A DNA stretch of 64,000 nt, taken from the NCBI RefSeq assembly GCF_910592395.1, contig NC_088324.1:2234001-2298000 (forward strand). The letters run 5' to 3'. Both the position numbers and the translations under genes were made by a program. Source of the DNA: Lineus longissimus. Taxonomy: Eukaryota; Nemertea; Pilidiophora; Heteronemertea; Lineidae. Position 1 is the first letter of the stretch; every line of letters starts with the position of its first letter. The notes under the pieces were generated by a model, which saw nothing but the letters and a program-made list of their open reading frames with translations, had not been told where the DNA came from and did not search any database. Below are positions 57,778 through 64,000 of this stretch, piece by piece.

Positions 57778-59842
57778 TTATAACGGGTCACCGTCACTTA
57801 TTATTGGACTTATAGCGCATTTACGGGGTTGCAACTATTTTGCTTTATAGTGTCACCAGGAAAGAAAAGCATGCGACCTAACGCCGATCTATTTGTATAA
57901 AGTGATAATTGGAAGGTATTTAGTAGGAAATATCAATAAAATAATCATTCCATGTCGTCTTTTGAGGGCATTTTTGATTGTAAAAAATATATGTGTACGT
58001 CACCGTAGTCTCTGCAATGATAATTTTATCAGAGCAGTCTCGCGCAAGTAGAAGTTCTTTACCTGCTAGTTCTTCACTTATTAGTCTCAACGTCTGGCGC
58101 AAAGCCAGACGTTTTCCATTACGATTTCACTACGATGTTTGACAATAAGGAGCAGTGCGCGAGATATGCTAATGAGCAGACTTCCCTCGCTTGAGTTTCT
58201 GAAGAATGTTCCATATCGCGCTAAGCTCATCACTGCTGATTATGACAGGCGTGCAGTGGTAGGTATCTGCTCCCCAACTTCCACCCTAATACGGTACAAT
58301 AAGTTACCATTTGATGAGAATGGGACAATGCCCTCACTGTGTATGGAGTCATAGGGATAAGAAGACATTATTCATTAGTGTTGGTACAAGTGATTTTGCC
58401 CAAAAAGCATGCGCATTCAAAAAACAAAATATGCAAGGTATCACGTACATGACCATGACGACGTGCAGAAAGTGCACTGGCCAGTGCATACCCTATGGCT
58501 ATGTACTAGTAAACATGGTAAACATGAACAACATCATTATTCATTGGCAGTTCATTTTACTCCGAGCTTTTCCTGAAACATATTGCCATGATGATTAGGC
58601 CTACCATGTACCATGACCAATAACGGCACTAGATCATGTAGATGTCAACAAGTTCACATGAACCGTATAATCCCGCATGGCGCATGTGGGGCATGCATCT
58701 AAACCAAAGCCCCAAAATCACTTGTTTTGGTCTATTTCACTTGTGTTTCCCCCGTCTCCCAGTCCATAATACATTTACAGTTTACAATCCCCGATCATGG
58801 CCCAACAAAAGGTCATCGGTTGACTAAAGCCAAGGAACACAACTGTTCAATGGATTTATAGTTGAATGCGATCAAACTACGTCTTTTCAATCGTGGATTG
58901 TAAATTTAACCCCATGGGCCTAGGGAAGGCCCTATAACAATACTTTCGACACAGTTATTATCTCCGCTGCCTCCACCATGTTACACACAGTGCTCACTGC
59001 TGATTCTAAAATGCGCCACCTAGTCAAAACAGGACATATGTTCTTCTAGGAATAGATCTCTTTCCAATATTTTGTCATTCCACTATCGTCATCACCTCAT
59101 CATACTTTCATTGACATTACAGGCACACATCCACAGAGCACTCTTCAAATCATCTACACAGTGGTTATCAAACTAGGATTATAAAGGTAATTTCTTAGCC
59201 CCGCACAGTGGGTTTCAGTCTTGATAAAGGGGCACTATTGCTAGCAGCTAGGTAGGCAAGATAAAGTTAGCCGAAGTAGCCGATAGGGGTCTCTCACCCC
59301 TCAAAGTCCGTCACAACTATTCAAGCTTGTACAAGGAATACATGCAGCGCTGACTCTAACAAGACCCAATTGGAATGTCGCACAGTCATCTGTCAAAAAC
59401 AAGACCTATGTTGTAGTATGATCTCTTGCCAATATTTAATAATTGCACTATCGTCATCACCTCATCATACTTCATTGACATTACAGGCACACATTGACAT
59501 AGACCACTGTTGCAATCAACGACACAGTCGCTATCCAAGTAGCATTTATAGAGGTAATTATCATTATCATACCTCATTAGCATGTGAACCAATCGCGTCG
59601 CGTCCTTTGCGATCACGGCAAAGCCTCATGGAATAATGTCTTTCAACGTTGAATAATTTTTCATATTCCATGCCTACAACTTCAATTTCTTCATAATCCA
59701 TGGCTAGAAGTTCAATACTAATATAATATCCAAGATAAAGTTACAAGAAGTAGTCAATAGGGGTCTCTCACCTCTCACTGTATATCCACACTATTCACGC
59801 TTGTACGAGGAATACATTCAATGCTGAATCTAACAACACCCT

Positions 59843-60272
59843 GTGCCCTTACTCTGTATATTAGTCACTGGAAGATGGCCCATTTCACTCCTTGCTTCTA
59901 CTTCACCTATAGTCTCATTGCAAACGCCTCAGTTCTATGATATCACATTCACTTTCAGTTGTCATGCAACGCAACAACTGTGCTATCTGCCATCGCACAT
60001 CAACGAAGAAGTGCAGCCGCCCACATTCCACCTCACGTCTGTCCGACCAGGTGCAATCCTCGAGGACGCCCCACTGTACCACGATTTCACTACGATGTTT
60101 GACAAGAAGGAGCAGTGCGCGAGATAGGCTAATGAGCAGACTTCCCTCGCTTGAGTTTCGGAAGAATGTTCCATATCGCGCTAAGCTGACCACTGCTGAC
60201 CATGACAGGCGTGCATTGGACTGGTACAGGTTGGAACTGAACATTGAATATGCTGGTGGTGACGCTTTCTGA
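59843..60272 (+). CDS. Unrecognised coding-like fragment
   Basis: Two overlapping plus frames (59843-60127 and 59937-60272) read like one broken protein: HINEEVQPPTFHLTSVRPGA, then LYHDFTTMFDKKEQCAR. After a frame change come LMSRLPSLEFRKNVPYRAKL and WYRLELNIEYAGGDAF. The central ~45 codons recur at 58139-58255 with substitutions. I recognise no family. It belongs to the segment inserted in the Bel/Pao element and may be its remnant gene. Confidence 0.3.
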
Positions 60273-60748
60273 TGAGAAGTTGGTCGTGACTGATGCAGTA
60301 TCCTTGGACTTGTCCACAGCATCGTTCAATCAGTGCTCTCTGAGCTGCCTTGATTCTGCCTTGATTCTGTACCCAAATACTAAGACCAAATGCCTGTTGA
60401 CTGTGCTTTAAGAGAGACTGGCGCCATGCCTAGAGATATGACTGACCCCTATTGGCAAATTTGTATGACTTTATCTTGCCTACCTAGCTGCTGCCTATAG
60501 TCTCCCTTTAACTGCGGAACACTTCAAAGTCGATAAAATGCCATGTTCCACCTTTTAATGTGTTCAGACTGCCATTTTCAAAATAATCAAGTCAGGACAC
60601 TGCCTTCTACTCTCATAATAAATTTTGCTTTCCTCAGTATATAATAACATTTCTTCTTCTTCAATGCTTTCATCATTCCAAACTTCTCCTCCTCTGACTT
60701 TTACAGGGGTACAGTCATGGCAATCAAAACCCAAATACTGAGACCAAA

Positions 60749-60802
60749 TGACTGTGCTTTAAGAGAGACTGGCGCCATGCCTAGTCTCTCTTAAAGCACA
60801 GT
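60749..60802. repeat. Hairpin with ~22-bp arms
   Basis: GACTGTGCTTTAAGAGAGACT is mirrored as AGTCTCTCTTAAAGCACAGTC around GGCGCCATGCCT. The left half also occurs at 60396-60430 without the mirror half. Confidence 0.85.
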
Positions 60803-60865
60803 CAACAGACACCAACCCCCTCAGACTCAGAAACCACAAACGCCCAACCCTTCCTGCTACCCTAA

Positions 60866-62160
60866 TACTTCTGGATCTCTCCACAGCATAGGAACTTGGT
60901 AGCGTCCCTCAACGCAAGATGTTGAGCTGTCAAGGATTTTCTGTGACTTCACGTCCTCCATAGAGGTGGGCCTTTGGTTAGTCATGGGCGACTCCAAAGG
61001 CCTCAGTGCTCCAAAACTTCTCTAGGTTGGGAGCCTCGTCGAGAACAAAACGATTTATTGAGGGGGGGTCAAAGTTTGGCTCTTGCAGCCCATCCACGCC
61101 CATAAGGGACCACCCAAGTTCGTGCGTACCGCTAGCGGCTGCTTGGGCGATCCTCTTCTGACCTCGAGTTACACGTGGGCCTCTGGGTGGTCAACTCCTA
61201 TGAGGACCTTGACCTCTCCTGGCAGCACAACATCCGGTTTTCCGATGTCTTGGCAGTGGCGCCAATCAGAACTGCGGACTTGCTTGGTACATTGGAAGGA
61301 TCGCACGCTGAGTGCGTACGCGCCCTTTATGTTCATCACAGACGGCTCAGAGTCGCCAGACTGTTGTGGCCTAAGTTTAAACGAAACTATTTCCGATTCC
61401 ATATTTGCAGTCGAGTTCATAGAGTTTATCTTGAGATCCGTTGAGCGACCCTTTAAACCCAACTCACGCGCAAGCGATTTATGCACTATTGTCACTTTGC
61501 TTGCAGAGTCGAGCAAGGCAACGGTGGGCAGTGTTCTGCCGTTGGAGCATAATATGAACACGGGCAACAACTGAAAGTGGGGTAGGCCCATTGATTTGCC
61601 GTAAGGGCTGTCCTTTGATGAACCACACGTGTTGATCACTGACTTGGCACCATCTCGTGTAGTGTCCCTGTGTAACAAGGTGTGGTGAGGTTCGCCACAG
61701 CCTTGCACTCTGCAAGTGATCGTCGACATACAGTCTTTCACGACATGCGAGTCCCTCAAACAGTTGTAGCACAGTTTGTTCTCTCTCACTTTCTTGTGTC
61801 TTTCATCTACCGACAGTTGCTGGAATTGATTGCACTTGAAAATCCTATGATCATCCTTGCACTCCAAGGCCTTTGATACGTATGCCTGCGACACGTAGCT
61901 CGGGTCCCCGTACCTGCGTTGCATTTCGGCTATTGCTGCATCGAACCCTAGCTGCGATTCGAGATGAGCGTACCCTTGTACGACGTCATGAGCTTCTCCA
62001 TCTGTGAACTGCAGGAGGAAGCTCATGCATTCGTCGTAGGAGTCGCTGTTTCGTACAATTCTGGCATTGAATTGGCGGCAGAATTGTGCGAACTTCGTGG
62101 GGTCCCCCTTGTACTTCTCCACGTCTACTTTTGGCTTTCTTTATAGCTCTCGTGCGAGTT
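60866..62160 (-). pseudogene. Bel/Pao gag and protease
   Basis: The DUF1759-like gag start EKYKGDPTKFAQFCRQFNAR follows a stop-broken upstream stretch. A CCHC zinc knuckle, CYNCLRDSHVVKDC, fits C-x2-C-x4-H-x4-C. The aspartic protease site reads VALLDSASKVTIVHKSLARE, with DSA where DSG is expected. Between VSQAYVSKALE and HRIFKC the usual ~150 residues of gag are missing. After 61169 the frame continues with stops to NLEKFWSTEAFGVAHD and SSTSCVEGRYQVPMLWRDPE, the Pao linker before RT. Confidence 0.88.
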
Positions 62161-63365
62161 GAAGGGACGCAGAGTTTGGGTCCACCATGTCATGCTTCGT
62201 GAACACCTGTGCACTTGGATTCAAAGTGCCGACCTGATTACCGCTAGCTCCTGAAGCCTCGAGGAGATAACGGCAACACTGTTTCATTAGATTCGATTAT
62301 TATTTTTGTCTATTTTATCTGGCTCCTGAAGCCTCGAGGAGTTGGTAACACCTATAGATTGGATTGTTGATGTCTTTATCTGGTTCCTGTAGCCTACATT
62401 TTGTTAACAATAATAAAGTTTTAGATTGTGTACCTCCTATTACCGACCCCCCCCCCCCCCCCCACCACCACCCCATGCCTGAGGATGACTCCCTGTAGCA
62501 TTACGGACTGTACGTTCTGGATGTGGACCAATCTTTTTATGGTGATGCAAGAAAGGTTTGTACAAAAATTCAGATTGTATAAAAACCAAGGTTGAAGGTT
62601 AACTTACAGGTATTGGTTTCGATAAAGGGTTAATTTACAACCTGTAAATTTATAGCAAATTGCAGGTAAACCTGTAACCAAAACCACTGATACCAAACAG
62701 TTGCTGCAACATGCAAGACGAGTACAAAGGTTGCTTTTCCAAAGTGGATTCATTGTGTGATTGGTTGCGGTAGTCATGAAACCACCTTGACCCACTTAGG
62801 GTTAAGGTTGACTACATCACATGCGGATTCGCATGAGGTATCTCGACCTAGGCAGCGGAGTCATACATGTCATATTGGCATTGTTACTGGCGACCCTTGA
62901 TTGTTAAAGACGGAAATGAACATAATCATGGGCACAGTCGTGATTTAATGCATTATCATAACAATGTAACTGACTATAGCCTTGCATTACAAAGTCCGAG
63001 TGGAATGAAATATGGCTTGTTGACCCCAATCGGATGAACTGCGTCATTCTTACAGAGGCGAAAAAAGATGACTGGCAGTTGCACAGTTTTTATCAATGCC
63101 TCATTTGTTGGTAATCCTGACCTTGACATTTTTTATACATAAAAGGGTGGGATGAACTATATCTCTAGGAAAGTCATACCTCCATGACCTTACAACTGGG
63201 AATAGTATCTGGAGTATATTAAACTGTACGCATGCAAAAGATGTACGTAACCATTATTATATGCTTTGGACGATGCACTAGAGCCGTCGGTGCACTAAAC
63301 CGGAATGAAACTAACTGAACATAAAACCATTCAAAAATAACAGGGCCTAGTGGACGGCATACAAC
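62161..63365. other. No recognisable gene; poly-C tract
   Basis: A poly-C run of ~15 lies at 62449-62463. A short phrase GGCTCCTGAAGCCTCGAGGAG is repeated near 62248 and 62320. Inverted TTACAGGT/ACCTGTAA motifs lie at 62604-62680. No coding exon is seen. Confidence 0.5.
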
Positions 63366-63699
63366 CTACACACGATCCTCCTGGAAGGCTGCCGTGCCGC
63401 GAGGCACTGTGACGAACCTAAACAAATAATACAAGTTGAACGAGCAAAACGGCACAATAAAAACAGCAAAAAGGCTAGCACCCAAAACTGTACCAACAGC
63501 CAACATGGCTGATTTCTCCGGTCCGCCCTTTCTCTTTATTCTCGCAAAAATAATCACCAAAACAAAACCTTGACATAATACCCGACAACCTTTGCGAAAC
63601 GCGAAAAACATGGCGGACAGCGTCCGTAGAAACAAACATTAACACTACCCCAGTGTTAAACACGAAATTTGACATCTTGATAGGTGTTGTAATAACCAT
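63366..63699 (-). CDS. Possible small membrane-protein exon
   Basis: The minus frame 63635-63366 (89 codons, TAG end) has a basic N-terminus and a hydrophobic stretch GFVLVIIFARI. A second longer one is SAMLAVGTVLGASLFAVFIV followed by PFCSFNLYYLF. It ends in a hydrophilic tail (FVTVPRGTAAFQEDRV). Two membrane segments with a basic loop (KRKGGPEK) would fit a small multi-pass protein. No family is recognised, and a competing frame (63699-63475) overlaps. Evidence is hydropathy only. Confidence 0.25.
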
Positions 63700-64000
63700 G
63701 GGTTGACACTTTGGCTCTAGAGTTGATGACGATTTATACCAGATGCAATGCCCTTTTCGTTGCGGGAATTCGTATCCCTCGTTGATTTCATTGATGAATT
63801 TTCAATTAATTTACGTATTCTCGATATTGGACTTTTCAAATGGCCTTTTGAGTTTCCCAGTGTTCAAATGGTGTGCAAGATACTAAGATTTGTCTAATAT
63901 ATATCAAACTTCTACTGGCGGGAAGTATTATCCCTAGGCCATTCGATACAACATGATGCATTTCAATGTGCACACAAATTCGCAGCATATACTTGAAAAC

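Larger units (their letters stand above)
57730..60865. other. Foreign ~3.1 kb segment inside Bel/Pao
   Basis: It interrupts the retroelement between the protease-RT linker and RT. It contains a direct repeat pair of ~135 bp (58118-58255 and 60079-60215), a diverged ~330-450 bp direct repeat pair (59035-59362 and 59394-59845) and a hairpin at 60749-60802. No TIR or target duplication was found at its edges, so its nature is unknown. Confidence 0.7.
54498..62160 (-). mobile_element. Bel/Pao LTR retrotransposon, split and degenerate
   Basis: Coding order on the minus strand is gag/protease (62122-61169), a linker ending near 60866, then RT, RNase H and integrase (57777-54498). About 3.1 kb (57730-60865) of unrelated sequence separates GRYQVPMLWRDPE from the RT start PLRPESTLPNNLPAAQRR. 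No LTR pair was identified. At least four frame changes and a damaged protease motif make it non-functional. Confidence 0.9.

Overview
The window is nuclear DNA from an animal, most likely a marine invertebrate (lophotrochozoan or invertebrate deuterostome; I cannot fix the phylum). Coding exons are short and bounded by GT-AG splice sites. Secreted genes are assembled from symmetric phase-1 modules. There are no bacterial-style operons. Most of the sequence is transposable-element debris: PIF/Harbinger, pogo-like, Bel/Pao, CR1/Jockey-type LINE, tRNA-derived SINE and many foldback or terminal-inverted-repeat (TIR) elements.

Layout. 1-2.2 kb: nothing recognised. 2.2-3.5 kb: four tandem ~300 bp units of a dispersed family ending in AGACTCACCT. 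5.9-10.1 kb: a three-level nest of two element families with recoverable target-site duplications (TSDs). 12.3-13.0 kb: an unrecognised ORF with one frame break. 13.5-17.1 kb: dispersed repeats, including an AGCTCACCT-ended element. 17.4-19.1 kb: two neighbouring Harbinger-like elements, both with TTA TSDs, each keeping a different part of a MADF-domain gene. 20.0 kb: a signal-peptide exon on the minus strand. 20.3-21.2 kb: two SINEs head to head.

21.4-29.6 kb is the best host locus: a tandem duplication of a secreted LamG-PAN/apple gene. Copy 2 (27328-29456) is complete, with exons of 43, 669 and 239 bp that splice in phase to 316 residues. Copy 1 (22866-24941) has the signal-peptide and LamG exons. 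Its 3' part is replaced by a perfect hairpin element and a LINE fragment, so it has no PAN exon of its own. Another LINE entered copy 1 after the duplication; the empty site survives in copy 2.

30-36 kb: repeats, an AT-rich relic with coding-like minus-strand ORFs cut by a small TIR element, and a possible 5' gene end near 34.2-35.2 kb. 36.1-39.0 kb: a decayed PIF/Harbinger element (coiled-coil accessory ORF plus, HARBI1-like transposase minus). 39.2-41.9 kb: an almost complete pogo-like element with ~190 bp TIRs and TA flanks, disabled by a nonsense codon and an Asp-to-Asn change. 42.5-52.4 kb: a probable second secreted gene (signal peptide/PAN-like exon at 43.9 kb, two further coding-like exons at 48.2 and 49.0 kb), bracketed by two ~1 kb direct duplicates and containing a 3.2 kb TA-flanked element and a 56-bp minisatellite of 19 copies. 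54.5-62.2 kb: a degenerate Bel/Pao retrotransposon (minus) split by ~3.1 kb of foreign sequence. 62.2-64 kb: little beyond a poly-C run and one possible membrane-protein exon.

No CRISPR array, rRNA gene or convincing functional tRNA gene was seen. All identities are by eye from motifs; no database was searched.
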